A stretch of DNA of 30,374 nt from a virus. The stretch is from the IMG/VR virus record IMGVR_UViG_3300046328_000527, positions 1-30,374 of that record; one strand, 5' to 3'. Each line of letters begins with the position of its first letter. The stretch's first letter is position 1. Of the stretch, positions 7,771 to 16,089 are shown one piece after another. The notes under the pieces were generated by a model. The model did not search any database. It was not told the DNA's origin and saw only the letters and a list, made by a program, of their open reading frames with translations. The position numbers were made by a program, and so were the translations under genes.

Positions 7771-7771
7771 A

Positions 7772-8395
7772 TTATCCTAAGAGAACTCCGTTAAAGTATG
7801 AGGCTGTATTTATTGCAAAGTTTCTTAAGTCTGCTGTTTTTGTTCCTCCAGAAATAGATGATTCTATAAAAGCTGTATCACCTGCTGTCATTTGTGTAAT
7901 TACTGATAGCCGACATGTTGAAGAAAGTGTTCCTGAAAAATTATTAAAAGGATTCCAATACTTTAAAAAAGTTCTACTGGTTGTAACTATTTTTACATAG
8001 CCAGTAGTCATTGCAGAAGAAACGTTCAAATAGGTACATGAAGCACATAAAAAATAAATTCCAGTTACTGGTGCTGTAAATGTTGGATCAACATAATTGG
8101 TTCCAACATTAAAAAGATCTACATCTAGTGAGGGTGTGTAAACGGTTCCGTCACCAGTTACGTCTATTAATAAGTCTGTTCTTTTAGCTACAAAGCATGG
8201 TTGTAAAGGAATAGATTGATCTCCAGCATTAGACATTTCATAAAGAAGAGTAGCACCATCTTTGATTTGAATAGGATTAGTACCATCTGTTTTTATAACC
8301 AAATTTCCAGCAGTAGAAGAAATAGCATTATTTTGTATTAATAAATTGTCAACTGTAAGCCCATCAGAAATTTCATTAATACTATTTATTGTCAT
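7772..8395 (-). CDS. C1q-like fibre head protein, array member 4
   Basis: A 207-aa member. Its N-terminus is NSINEISDGLTVDNLLIQNNA with LVIKTDGTNPIQIKDGATLLYEM. The head has PCFVAKRTDLLIDVTGDGTVY, FTAPVTGIYFLCASCTYLNV, MTAGDTAFIESSISGGTKTADLRNF and the ending ASYFNGVLLG. With the 5591-6220 gene it forms the subtype whose head starts with a basic KRT/RRT motif and ends FNGVL. It is separated from both neighbours by only 1-2 nt. Confidence 0.74.
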   Translation of the reverse strand: MTINSINEISDGLTVDNLLIQNNAISSTAGNLVIKTDGTNPIQIKDGATLLYEMSNAGDQSIPLQPCFVAKRTDLLIDVTGDGTVYTPSLDVDLFNVGTNYVDPTFTAPVTGIYFLCASCTYLNVSSAMTTGYVKIVTTSRTFLKYWNPFNNFSGTLSSTCRLSVITQMTAGDTAFIESSISGGTKTADLRNFAINTASYFNGVLLG

Positions 8396-8397
8396 TT

Positions 8398-9045
8398 TTA
8401 TCCTAAATAGTTTCCTTGAAAATATGTGCTTGGTGAAATAGTACTATTAATTAAATTTATGTCCTTTGCTCCACCAAAAGCATAATATACCGCCTTTACT
8501 GTGTCTGCTGTATCAAGTGTTACTAAACAAGATAATTGCAAACTAAATGATGTATTTGTCATATCACTATTTGAATGAAAATTTATATCTCCTAAAGTAG
8601 GCCTAGTACATTCAATATATAAAACTTCACTAGTACTAGTTCCTTTATTGATTCTATCACATACAACATAAAAAGAATATGTACCTGCAATAGGTGCTGT
8701 AAAAGTGTGTGTTGTAGTATTAAAACTTGATGAGTGATTAAATAATGTGCTATTAAAAGCAAGTGTATATGCACTTCCATCGCCGCTAATATTACTAAAA
8801 TTAACATTTGACTGTGCAAAAAAAGCTGGTTGTTTATTATTTTTTAAATAACCATCTGATGTTACTTGCGGACCAACATGATTTATTAAACTAGTTCCAT
8901 TATAAACTACAATTCCATTTGCAGAAGATGTAAATGAACTAGCATTTGTTCCACCATATGCAATTGGAGTTATACCTCCTGTAAAAACATCATTTTCAAA
9001 AATAACTGAACCTGCTGTTGTTACGTTTATTACGTTAACTGACAT
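8398..9045 (-). CDS. C1q-like fibre head protein with a different N-terminus, array member 3
   Basis: A 215-aa protein whose C-terminal ~150 residues fit the C1q-like head: PAFFAQSNVNFSNISGDGSAY, FTAPIAGTYSFYVVCDRI, LDTADTVKAVYYAFGGAKDINL and a terminal STYFQGNYLG. Unlike the next genes it lacks the NSINxTS module. It carries instead MSVNVINVTTAGSVIFEN and then GGITPIAYGGTNASSF, the AYGGTN motif common in phage tail-fibre shafts. It is the first C1q-type gene after the two long fibres, so it may be a hybrid joining a long-fibre type shaft to a C1q tip. Confidence 0.72.
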   Translation of the reverse strand: MSVNVINVTTAGSVIFENDVFTGGITPIAYGGTNASSFTSSANGIVVYNGTSLINHVGPQVTSDGYLKNNKQPAFFAQSNVNFSNISGDGSAYTLAFNSTLFNHSSSFNTTTHTFTAPIAGTYSFYVVCDRINKGTSTSEVLYIECTRPTLGDINFHSNSDMTNTSFSLQLSCLVTLDTADTVKAVYYAFGGAKDINLINSTISPSTYFQGNYLG

Positions 9046-9054
9046 AAATTGTCC

Positions 9055-10059
9055 TTATGTTGAGGTTAGATTACCTTGCTTAACAGAAGCAATGAACCCA
9101 GTATCAGCCACATTACAAATAATTTCAACAAAATCCCCGATATTCACTGAAGATAATGTTCCACTTGTAACGGTTGTTACTGTTGTTCCTATACGAATGC
9201 TTTGTCCTGTACCATAGTTGATTACAAATCCACCAGCATTCATGGCATATACTTGATATGTATCACCTACCGCAGCTGATGTAGGTAGACTTACAGTAAC
9301 TCCAGCACCTCTATTACAAAAAATACCCTCTCCAGCAGCAAGGGTTGCAGTTGCAGCAGTAACAACACTCCAAGTTAATCCTGCTCCACCGACTGCTTCT
9401 AAGTTAATACTTCCAGCACCTTGAGTAATAGTAACTGAACCACCAGTTGATGTTAGAGATGCAGCAACAGGGGTTGCACCAGTTGATCCTATAAGCAATT
9501 GACCATTTGTAAGAGGACCCACTTCATTTAAAGCACCACTTGCTCCATATACAGGAACTGCATGTTGTGTTGCATATTCAATAGTTACTTTTCCTGTTCC
9601 ATTGGGTTCAAGTCGTATATTAGTATTAGAAGTGGTACTTGTAATATAGTTTGTTGCAACATTGATTAAACCAAGTTGTGCTGAAGTAACGTTAATATTT
9701 GTTGCTAAGTTGATAGTAATAGTCCCAGGAGATGATGATCCTTCTGTACTAATATTAGAACCACCAGCAATAATAATATTTTCTAAAGTAGGAACAATTG
9801 CTCCACCAGTATCACCTTCTAGTGTCGCAAGATCACCTGTATTAGTAGAAGAAAGTGCCCAAATAGCTAGATTGCTAGAGTCAATACCCCCAAAGATATA
9901 TACTTGTCGTGCATCACCGTTTCTATAGATCCATAATTGTCCAACATCAAATGATTTGTCCGCAGTTGTAGGTACTCTTGTTTCATACAATGGAAAAGGA
10001 AAAACGTCAATTAGTGGTACATTTAATCCATATGCTTTATTTCTTGATGGCTTAGCCAT
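9055..10059 (-). CDS. Long tail-fibre-like protein, array member 2
   Basis: A 334-aa protein. Residues 1-~110 (MAKPSRNKAYGLNVPLIDVF, GQLWIYRNGDARQVYIFGG, LEGDTGGAIVPTLENIIIAG) are shared with the upstream gene and probably form the virion-anchoring end. The middle is Thr/Ser/Gly-rich beta repeat (TSNTNIRLEPNGTGKVTI, PLTNGQLLIGSTGATPVAAS), typical of fibre shafts. The C-terminal ~95 residues (SLPTSAAVGDTYQVYAMN to SVKQGNLTST) recur in the short fibre at 3470-4048. Host adhesion is inferred from this domain layout and from its place at the end of the late region. Confidence 0.75.
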   Translation of the reverse strand: MAKPSRNKAYGLNVPLIDVFPFPLYETRVPTTADKSFDVGQLWIYRNGDARQVYIFGGIDSSNLAIWALSSTNTGDLATLEGDTGGAIVPTLENIIIAGGSNISTEGSSSPGTITINLATNINVTSAQLGLINVATNYITSTTSNTNIRLEPNGTGKVTIEYATQHAVPVYGASGALNEVGPLTNGQLLIGSTGATPVAASLTSTGGSVTITQGAGSINLEAVGGAGLTWSVVTAATATLAAGEGIFCNRGAGVTVSLPTSAAVGDTYQVYAMNAGGFVINYGTGQSIRIGTTVTTVTSGTLSSVNIGDFVEIICNVADTGFIASVKQGNLTST

Positions 10060-10069
10060 TATTTATCTC

Positions 10070-11122
10070 CTAGTTTTGTTTGACTATAAAGTATTCAATT
10101 TGGGATTCATCACCAGTTTCAGTTGTTCCTGGACTTGCTGTTCTTCTGGCAGTAATTACAAAATTTACTCCAGTAGTAATTGTATAGATAAGTTCTCCCA
10201 ATGCTGAAGAACCTAACGGACTTTTTCTTTGAAGAAAAATTTTATGAGTAGAATTATCTATATTGGTATTTAAAATTGTAACTGTACCATTAACTAAAGT
10301 CGCTTGTCCAATAAAGTCAGTAGCAGCGCCACCATTCATTTCTAAACTAGTTCCAGCAGTTGTAAGGCTTAAATTTCCTGCAACACTAACAGTAGGAGCA
10401 GTTAATGTAAGCGATGTTCCAGATGTCATTGTAACATTACCAGTATTACTATTACCAAATATTAAAATATGATTTCCTGTTCCATTTCCTATACGTACAG
10501 TTTTTCCAACTGTTCCTGCACCTATTGTAATTGTACCAAGAGCATTTGTGATCCCGATATTTGTAACTTCACCTGTTAGATTAATTGTATCTGAAGCTAC
10601 AACAATTAAATCTCCAGCAGAACTATCTCTAATAGCAAAAATCTGACTACCTTGATCGTCTCCAAGAGTAACAATCACATCTTGATCTGTTGCTGCTGTA
10701 ATTCTTAAGTCAGTGCTAATAGGTGCAGTATATAGAGGAGAAGTTACAGATGTCGCTAAAGAAATTGCTGGATCTAAATTTATAGTAATTGTACCAGCTG
10801 TACCAACTGTTGTTAAGTTAGTACCACCAGCAAGTACAATTTCTTCATTAACAGGGGATATTTGACCACCACTATCACCTTGTAAAAATTCAATATCTCC
10901 TACACCTGATGCAGAAGTTTGCCAGATTGCATCACCTGCAGCTGTTAAACCACAAAAGTTATATACCGTTCTTGCATCTCCATTTTTATATACCCAAACT
11001 TGTCCTATTTCAAATGCAACATCACTAGTAGTAGGTGCAGAAGTTTTAAATATAGGAAAAGGAAATACATCTATCAGTGCTGTTGTTAGAGAGTATGCTT
11101 TATTTCTAGTAGGTTTGACCAT
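10070..11122 (-). CDS. Long tail-fibre-like protein, first gene of the fibre array
   Basis: A 350-aa protein if translation starts at the ATG at 11122. I prefer this over the ATG 12 nt upstream because GAGA lies just before it and because the protein then begins MVKPTRNKAYSLTTALIDVF, parallel to its sister's MAKPSRNKAYG. The N-terminal ~115 residues are homologous to the 9055-10059 protein (GQVWVYKNGDARTVYNFCG, LQGDSGGQISPVNEEIVLAG). The body is a beta-repeat shaft (GTITIGAGTVGKTVRIGNG). The C-terminus differs from the sister (ends DESQIEYFIVKQN) and is preceded by KIFLQRKSPLGSSALGELIY. It is the promoter-proximal gene of the array and diverges from the small regulator at 11261. Confidence 0.74.
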   Translation of the reverse strand: MVKPTRNKAYSLTTALIDVFPFPIFKTSAPTTSDVAFEIGQVWVYKNGDARTVYNFCGLTAAGDAIWQTSASGVGDIEFLQGDSGGQISPVNEEIVLAGGTNLTTVGTAGTITINLDPAISLATSVTSPLYTAPISTDLRITAATDQDVIVTLGDDQGSQIFAIRDSSAGDLIVVASDTINLTGEVTNIGITNALGTITIGAGTVGKTVRIGNGTGNHILIFGNSNTGNVTMTSGTSLTLTAPTVSVAGNLSLTTAGTSLEMNGGAATDFIGQATLVNGTVTILNTNIDNSTHKIFLQRKSPLGSSALGELIYTITTGVNFVITARRTASPGTTETGDESQIEYFIVKQN

Positions 11123-11205
11123 ATTTGATCTCATGTTTTTGTTAATTTAACCTTACTTTTACACATTAAATTTTATAATGCAAATAAAATCAAATATAAT
11201 GTATC

Positions 11206-11225
11206 ATTGTATATATAAAAATACA
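11206..11225 (+). promoter_or_regulatory. 20-bp element with inverted repeat TGTAT-N8-ATACA, upstream of regulator and fibre array
   Basis: The plus strand reads ATTGTATATATAAAAATACA, 36 nt before the TTG start of the ribbon-helix-helix gene and about 84 nt before the first fibre gene on the other strand. The same 20-mer with one change lies at 25930-25949 in reverse orientation. A second TTGTAT follows 22 bp later (11229-11234) and overlaps a TATAAT at 11232-11237. An operator for the adjacent regulator, or a phage promoter element, is inferred; the shared sequence itself is seen directly. Confidence 0.45.
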
Positions 11226-11260
11226 CATTTGTATAATTAATTTACCAAATAGGGATAACT

Positions 11261-11419
11261 TTGAAAAACAGATCTACACCAGAAAAAAAACTAAAAATAA
11301 CTGTAATAAGAACTACACAAGATGAGCATTCTTTTATAAAAATTAAAGCTGCGGAAAGAGGTATTTCTATATCTAGGATGGTCTTAGAGGCAATTAGATC
11401 GTATCTTAAGGATAGTTAG
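11261..11419 (+). CDS. Ribbon-helix-helix (Arc/MetJ-like) DNA-binding protein, 52 aa, TTG start
   Basis: A small plus-strand gene inside the leftward late region. The TTG start is preceded by AGGG with suitable spacing. The protein has a basic N-terminus and then the strand-helix-helix pattern of RHH regulators: KLKITVIRTT (DNA-contacting strand), QDEHSFIKIKAAERG (helix 1), ISISRMVLEAIRSYL (helix 2, with the G-x-S turn between them). The family binds DNA as tandem dimers at short repeated operators and often represses its own promoter. It is divergent from the fibre operon and convergent with the 1044-aa gene, so local control of the fibre array is a reasonable inference. Alternatives are a toxin-less antitoxin or a general late regulator. 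Confidence 0.72.
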   Translation: MKNRSTPEKKLKITVIRTTQDEHSFIKIKAAERGISISRMVLEAIRSYLKDS

Positions 11420-11444
11420 ACTAATTTTTTTTATTCCATTAGTA

Positions 11445-14400
11445 CTAAGTATATCTTAGATCTTCTATTTGCTTACGTCTTTTTGGAGCAATATTTTTTT
11501 GATTCATTTCACGGTAAACTCTTTCTCTTTCTACTGGTGTTTTAGCTTTTTTTAGTTTTGTAGCAAAGTCTTTATCTTCTTTTTCTTTTGAACGTGTATT
11601 TAAAAATTTAGTTATAGCAGTTAAAGTAGAAATTGATCCGCCTATTGCTCCTACTTTTGACCAACCGTTTCCAGAACCGCTAGATCTAGGAATACCAAGA
11701 GTAGAATTTGGTAAATTAATACCAAAAAACTTTTTAGCTGCTAACTTAATAGAAAAACCAAGAGCACTTCTTGCAAATCTATTTTTAAGAATACCTAGCC
11801 ATTCCAAGTAGTCTTTAAACGAGTCAAAAGCAGACTTAACTTCAGGTCCCACATTTTCTTTTCCATCAGTTTTTGACTGAGATTTTTGTGATTGTTCTTT
11901 TTCTATTGCTTTAATAATGAGCTCACCATGTCGATTAGTATCTTTTAAAATAGTTTTTAAATCATTCAGTGGTATAGAAGTAATATTGCTTGCTTCTTGT
12001 AAATCACCACTCTCTAGTGCTTTCATCAAGTCTTGCTGACCTTTAGTTGTAGAAAGTCTTTCCATAGCTGCTTTTTGAGTCTTAGATTCAATTAAATTTT
12101 GTACTTTGGATACTTTTACAAAATCCTTTTGAAAAGAGTCTATATCTTTTCTAAGATCTTTAAGATTTTGTTTAATTAATGCACCTTTTGCACCTTCAAG
12201 ATTAGCAAGAACATTCGCTTTATCCTTACGTAATTGTATTTTAGCATCATTAACTTTCATATTTTTTTCAAGAAGGTTCTTATAAGCAGTGAGATTGGCT
12301 ACTTCTTTTTGTGGTGCTGTAATTAAATTTTCTTCTACTTTTTTAAGCATATCCTGATATTTATCTTGATACGTTTGAAGTTGCTTAATACCAAAGTCAG
12401 TAGCTTTTTTAAGAGGAAGATCGCCTTTGTCAACAATTTTTGAAAGATCATTAATATACTTTTCATCTCTAGCTAAATCCTTAGATGTCTTTTCGCCTGA
12501 AACTGTGTTTGGCTTTAAAGCATCTTCTAGTAATTGTGCAACCCGCTTATCTGCTGCTGCTTCTGTTTCTGCTTGAGTAGCTCTTTTTTGACCTGTCCTT
12601 GCAATGTCTTGTGCTTGCTTAAGGTTGCTTTCAATGGTTTTTATTTGATTTTCTAACTCTGATTTTTTTATGTCATATGAATTTTTAAGTTTCTTAGAAA
12701 GTCCTTTTATTTCTAAATTACTTTTTATATCTTCTAAGTCAGACTTAACTATTTTTAAATCTTTCGCTAGTTGATCCGCTGTTTCTTTAGCTAGCTCTCT
12801 TTTAGCTTGCTCACGTGCGGTTAGGTTAGCTTCTTTGGTTGCTTTATCAAGTTCAAAATCAATGTATTCTTTTACAGGACGATTTGCAATATTTTGAGAA
12901 ATTTCTGATATACTTTGCGAATCCTGTTTGGGATTAAAAACAGATTTTTCAGTACCTTTAACTTTTTTTATTTCTTCTTTTACCGGAGCAGGAGTTTTTG
13001 GACTTCTAGCTTTAGTTACAGGCAACTGTCTTTCAACAATTTGTTGAGGCTGCACTTGAGGTTTAGACTGTACTTCTATGCCATTGGCTTGTTGTAAGGG
13101 CTGGCTCATTTGTACAGGGGCAACAGGTGCTTGAGCAGCTTGTTGTTGTGCTTGTTGTTGTCTTACTTGAGCAAGTGCTAATTGTCTTTGAGAAATTGGT
13201 TGTGATTGAGCTGGTTGTTGCTGAGCAGTATTAAAGACAAATTTATTGATATTATCTTTTACTTTCATCATGTCAGAAGGATTTACAGGATTTAATCCAC
13301 TTGCTTGCATATTTGTTGCTATATTTTGAGCGGCTTGTTGTGGAGAAACACCAGCTTTTTTTAAATTATTATAAAAAGATTTAAATTTATTAGTGCCTAT
13401 ATTAAATATTTTAAATCCAACAAGATTAGTAAGAGTATTTTGGTATTCTTCCATACTAGGAAACTCACCTTTAGCAGCTGATTTTGCTGTACTTACAATT
13501 CCAGCTTGTGTGCCTACTTCAATAAATTCTTTTGCAACTTTTCCACCTTTTAAATTAAGTAATTTTTGCACAGCTGGTACTTTATCAAGTTTAAATTTTG
13601 ATACTAGTCCTAAAAGAGCTCCTGCTCCTCCAGCTTGTCCAGTTCTTACACCAACCTCAGAAGCTGATTTTAAAAAGTCTCCAAAAGTTAAAGCACCACC
13701 TTTATCAGTATACTTCATGTACTCATCAAGAGATGACCGTAATAGCTCAGGAATTGCTTGAGATGCTGCCCCTCCACCAACTACACCACCAACAGTAGAA
13801 CCAACAGGACCTAATGGAGCTCCTAAAGCTGCACCAGCTGCGGAACCAATGCCAAATGAAGGTCCTATTATAGGCAGATCACCTGCAATTTGTCCTATAT
13901 CAAAAGCTAACTTTTTAGCCCAATTTTTACCTTTTATTTCTGAGTTTTTAATAAATTCTTCATATCCAATACCTTGAGAAGCAGCTCTAGCTTGAGCACC
14001 TATACTAGATTTAAAACCTTTTTTACCTGCTCCTAAAATAGAATCATTATCAGGAGTAGATTGACTGTTAGAAACAGTATTGCCAGTTAGTAATCCAAAA
14101 ATAGTAGAAGCAGCAGAAGGATTCTGTTTTAATGTATTCATTAAAGTAGAAATATTATCAACAGATTCTTTATTTGGTCCGGTAAATGATGCCTTAAATT
14201 TTTCAAAAGGTGATAAAGCGTTGAACTCTTCTTGCTGTGCTTGCTGTTCTTGTTGCTGTTGTTCTTGTCTATGTTGCGCTAAAGCTAGCTCAAATGCTTG
14301 TGCTGGAGTCGCAGATTGGCTATATATCTCTCTAAGTTGTTGTAATCGGTTTAAGTCTTCATCTTGATAAGACTGTATCTGCTCGTTACTTAATCCCCAG

Positions 14401-14579
14401 TTTTTCATATCGGAAACAAGTTTAAATCGATCTGGTAGCTTTATTGGTTCAGCAATAGGAGCAGGTTGATTATATTGAGCTATTCCTTGCCCTAAAACAC
14501 TAGCTAAAGCACTTAGTGAATCTGTTAATCCTTGGTTTGGATTTGATACTAATACATTTCCTACATTACGTAATGCCAT
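11445..14579 (-). CDS. Large internal/ejection-type virion protein
   Basis: A 1044-aa protein, the largest in the window. Its N-terminal part has Gln-rich stretches (104-117). A Gly/Ala-rich hydrophobic segment at about 228-275 (PIIGPSFGIGSAAGAALG, VGSTVGGVVGGGAASQ) could insert in a membrane. A second Gln/Pro-rich linker covers about 450-535. Residues ~565-910 are Lys/Glu/Leu-rich heptad-type coiled coil, and the C-terminus is basic. This layout and the position after the nozzle and fibre genes match ejection proteins of short-tailed phages (T7 gp15/gp16 or P22 gp16 class), which leave the virion and form a channel across the host envelope. No peptidoglycan hydrolase motif is visible. A tape-measure role is less likely because tail sheath and tube genes are absent. 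Confidence 0.65.
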   Translation of the reverse strand: MALRNVGNVLVSNPNQGLTDSLSALASVLGQGIAQYNQPAPIAEPIKLPDRFKLVSDMKNWGLSNEQIQSYQDEDLNRLQQLREIYSQSATPAQAFELALAQHRQEQQQQEQQAQQEEFNALSPFEKFKASFTGPNKESVDNISTLMNTLKQNPSAASTIFGLLTGNTVSNSQSTPDNDSILGAGKKGFKSSIGAQARAASQGIGYEEFIKNSEIKGKNWAKKLAFDIGQIAGDLPIIGPSFGIGSAAGAALGAPLGPVGSTVGGVVGGGAASQAIPELLRSSLDEYMKYTDKGGALTFGDFLKSASEVGVRTGQAGGAGALLGLVSKFKLDKVPAVQKLLNLKGGKVAKEFIEVGTQAGIVSTAKSAAKGEFPSMEEYQNTLTNLVGFKIFNIGTNKFKSFYNNLKKAGVSPQQAAQNIATNMQASGLNPVNPSDMMKVKDNINKFVFNTAQQQPAQSQPISQRQLALAQVRQQQAQQQAAQAPVAPVQMSQPLQQANGIEVQSKPQVQPQQIVERQLPVTKARSPKTPAPVKEEIKKVKGTEKSVFNPKQDSQSISEISQNIANRPVKEYIDFELDKATKEANLTAREQAKRELAKETADQLAKDLKIVKSDLEDIKSNLEIKGLSKKLKNSYDIKKSELENQIKTIESNLKQAQDIARTGQKRATQAETEAAADKRVAQLLEDALKPNTVSGEKTSKDLARDEKYINDLSKIVDKGDLPLKKATDFGIKQLQTYQDKYQDMLKKVEENLITAPQKEVANLTAYKNLLEKNMKVNDAKIQLRKDKANVLANLEGAKGALIKQNLKDLRKDIDSFQKDFVKVSKVQNLIESKTQKAAMERLSTTKGQQDLMKALESGDLQEASNITSIPLNDLKTILKDTNRHGELIIKAIEKEQSQKSQSKTDGKENVGPEVKSAFDSFKDYLEWLGILKNRFARSALGFSIKLAAKKFFGINLPNSTLGIPRSSGSGNGWSKVGAIGGSISTLTAITKFLNTRSKEKEDKDFATKLKKAKTPVERERVYREMNQKNIAPKRRKQIEDLRYT

Positions 14580-14602
14580 TTTTTCCTCTTACTATAGTTA
14601 AA

Positions 14603-15043
14603 CTACTTAGCTCCTAAAAACGATTTCCCGCCCGCAGCAAGAATAGATAAAATATCACTTAACCAACCGTTATTTTCTTGTATCATAGGTTGAAAAGCTT
14701 TTATTCCTAAGCCTTGTATACCCTGATTTGTTTGTGTATTGTATTGATTTAGCTTTTGTGTTCCAAGCATGGTTCCAATATCTGTTGCAGATTGAGCAAG
14801 AGCTTGATTAAGTGCACTTGAACCTGAAGAATCATTACCTAAAAAACTTTCTTTAATTCCTGGAATAATTTGCCTATTTAAAGTTTGTTGAGCAGGAGTA
14901 ACAAATGAATCTTGAAACATTTGATTAAATTGATTAGGATCATTTGACCTACTCAAAATTTGAGAAAGAAATTGTTGTTGTTCTGGATTTAATAAATCAA
15001 CATTACCCGCATTTTGTACACTACCCATCATTGTAGCACCCAT
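14603..15043 (-). CDS. Small Gln/Asn-rich virion protein, probable ejection component
   Basis: A 146-aa protein. The N-terminal half is Gln/Asn-rich and helical (LNPEQQQFLSQILSR, DPNQFNQMFQDSFV). A middle segment around NDSSGSSALNQALAQSATDIG follows, and the C-terminus ends with a short hydrophobic Gly/Ala segment (SDILSILAAGGKSFLGAK). The FVTPAQQTLNRQIIPGIKESF section, followed by a GSSALNQAL helix, resembles small proteins often found directly before large internal virion proteins in short-tailed phages. It lies 23 nt ahead of the 1044-aa gene. The start codon choice is not certain: an internal ATG five codons in is also possible. Confidence 0.6.
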   Translation of the reverse strand: MGATMMGSVQNAGNVDLLNPEQQQFLSQILSRSNDPNQFNQMFQDSFVTPAQQTLNRQIIPGIKESFLGNDSSGSSALNQALAQSATDIGTMLGTQKLNQYNTQTNQGIQGLGIKAFQPMIQENNGWLSDILSILAAGGKSFLGAK

Positions 15044-15044
15044 T

Positions 15045-15542
15045 TTAATTCTCCTTTATAACTTCGTTGTCATCACTTTTAAGTTTTTTTTCATCCATAC
15101 AATACTCCATAAGAACAGACTTTGACTTTTTAAATCCGTGTCTTTGAGAATGCCTAGGAAAATTTGTTACCCAATATATTTTCTTTAAATTTGCTTTAAA
15201 AGCTATATCTTTTATTAGAATACATAATTTTTCTACTGATCCACCTTCTTTGGAATATTCCTTATCTACCGAGTATGTCTGTATAATAATATCTTTAGTC
15301 AGCGGATCTACACAAAACCAAAGAATTCCTTTAATTAAGTTATCTTCATTAGCTAAGTAGTAAAGATGTGAAAAAGGATTTAGTACTTTACCTTGATCGG
15401 TGCTAATAAAAGCAGTATTTATTTGATATTTTATAAAATCATCTACTGTATATTCTTTATGCTTTACCTGCTCAAGCAAATATCTTGGTATAAGCTCTGG
15501 GCTTGTGCTTCTTATCCATCTCAAAGTATCTATTTTACGCAT
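15045..15542 (-). CDS. GNAT-fold protein, T7 gp13-like (internal virion class)
   Basis: A 165-aa protein that reads as a GNAT (N-acetyltransferase) fold. A strand pair is formed by HLYYLANEDNLIKGILWFCV and TKDIIIQTYSVDKEY. A helix SVEKLCILIKDIAFKANLKK follows, then strand KIYWVTN, then a C-terminal RHGFKKSKSVLMEY element like the usual GF motif. No clear acetyl-CoA loop (R/Q-x-x-G-x-G/A) is seen, so catalysis is doubtful. T7 gp13 is a small virion protein with a degenerate fold of this class located before the large internal proteins, and gene order here fits. It overlaps the preceding gene by 8 nt. Confidence 0.55.
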   Translation of the reverse strand: MRKIDTLRWIRSTSPELIPRYLLEQVKHKEYTVDDFIKYQINTAFISTDQGKVLNPFSHLYYLANEDNLIKGILWFCVDPLTKDIIIQTYSVDKEYSKEGGSVEKLCILIKDIAFKANLKKIYWVTNFPRHSQRHGFKKSKSVLMEYCMDEKKLKSDDNEVIKEN

Positions 15543-16077
15543 TTGAATCCCCGATATATCTTAAGTGGTAGGTAAGTGAACCTGAAGCTGGAACATTTAA
15601 AATTGCAGACGATATTGACGTTCCATAAGTTTTAATATGAGCATAGTAAGTACTTTGTATAGCTTCAATGTTGCAGGCAGTGCCTGAAGCAAAAGTTATA
15701 CCAGATGGTGTACATGTACCTACAAAAGATAGAAGAGAATTGTTTGGTATTACTTTATAAGGTAAGTCTACTTGAAAGGTTCCAGAAGCAGTTGTTGAAG
15801 ACCAAGAAACAAACCCCCAGACATCTACCATAATCCCCTGTACAAAAGACCAACCAAGTTGTTGTGTATAGGTAAATGAACCTGCTGTAGAGCCTGATAA
15901 TGTTGGTATCCATTTTGTCCCATCCATTTCAGCTTCGTTTCTAAATGAACCATTTACAGAATTTGCTATATCTTCATACATTTCTTGAATTCTAGTAACA
16001 AGCACATCAATATAGTCTTGTGGATCTGTTGAAAAGTCCTCAGGTTCTGGCAAAATGATTTCAGTAGAGAGTGTCAT
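15535..16077 (-). CDS. Fibre-like structural protein with helical N-terminus
   Basis: A 180-aa protein. Residues 1-~45 include an acidic start (LPEPEDFSTDPQDYID) and the helix VLVTRIQEMYEDIANSVNG, a motif that recurs in short-tailed phage tail proteins and probably docks to the tail. Residues ~52-180 are a beta-rich domain (TKWIPTLSGSTAGSFTY, WGFVSWSSTTASGTFQVDLP) ending LTYHLRYIGDSNA, typical of a small trimeric fibre tip. It lies 12 nt downstream of the nozzle gene. A minor tail fibre or tail-needle type role is inferred. Confidence 0.6.
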   Translation of the reverse strand: MTLSTEIILPEPEDFSTDPQDYIDVLVTRIQEMYEDIANSVNGSFRNEAEMDGTKWIPTLSGSTAGSFTYTQQLGWSFVQGIMVDVWGFVSWSSTTASGTFQVDLPYKVIPNNSLLSFVGTCTPSGITFASGTACNIEAIQSTYYAHIKTYGTSISSAILNVPASGSLTYHLRYIGDSNA

Positions 16078-16089
16078 AATTTCCTATTG

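Noticed and set aside
11419-11445. T8 tract and ACTAAT/ATTAGT repeat after the RHH gene as a terminator
   Set aside because: The T run lies in the loop and the stem is only six A/T-rich pairs, so it is too weak to call.
12915-14367. Plus-strand open frames opposite the 1044-aa gene
   Set aside because: Low-complexity shadows of Gln/Ala-rich coding sequence without ribosome sites.
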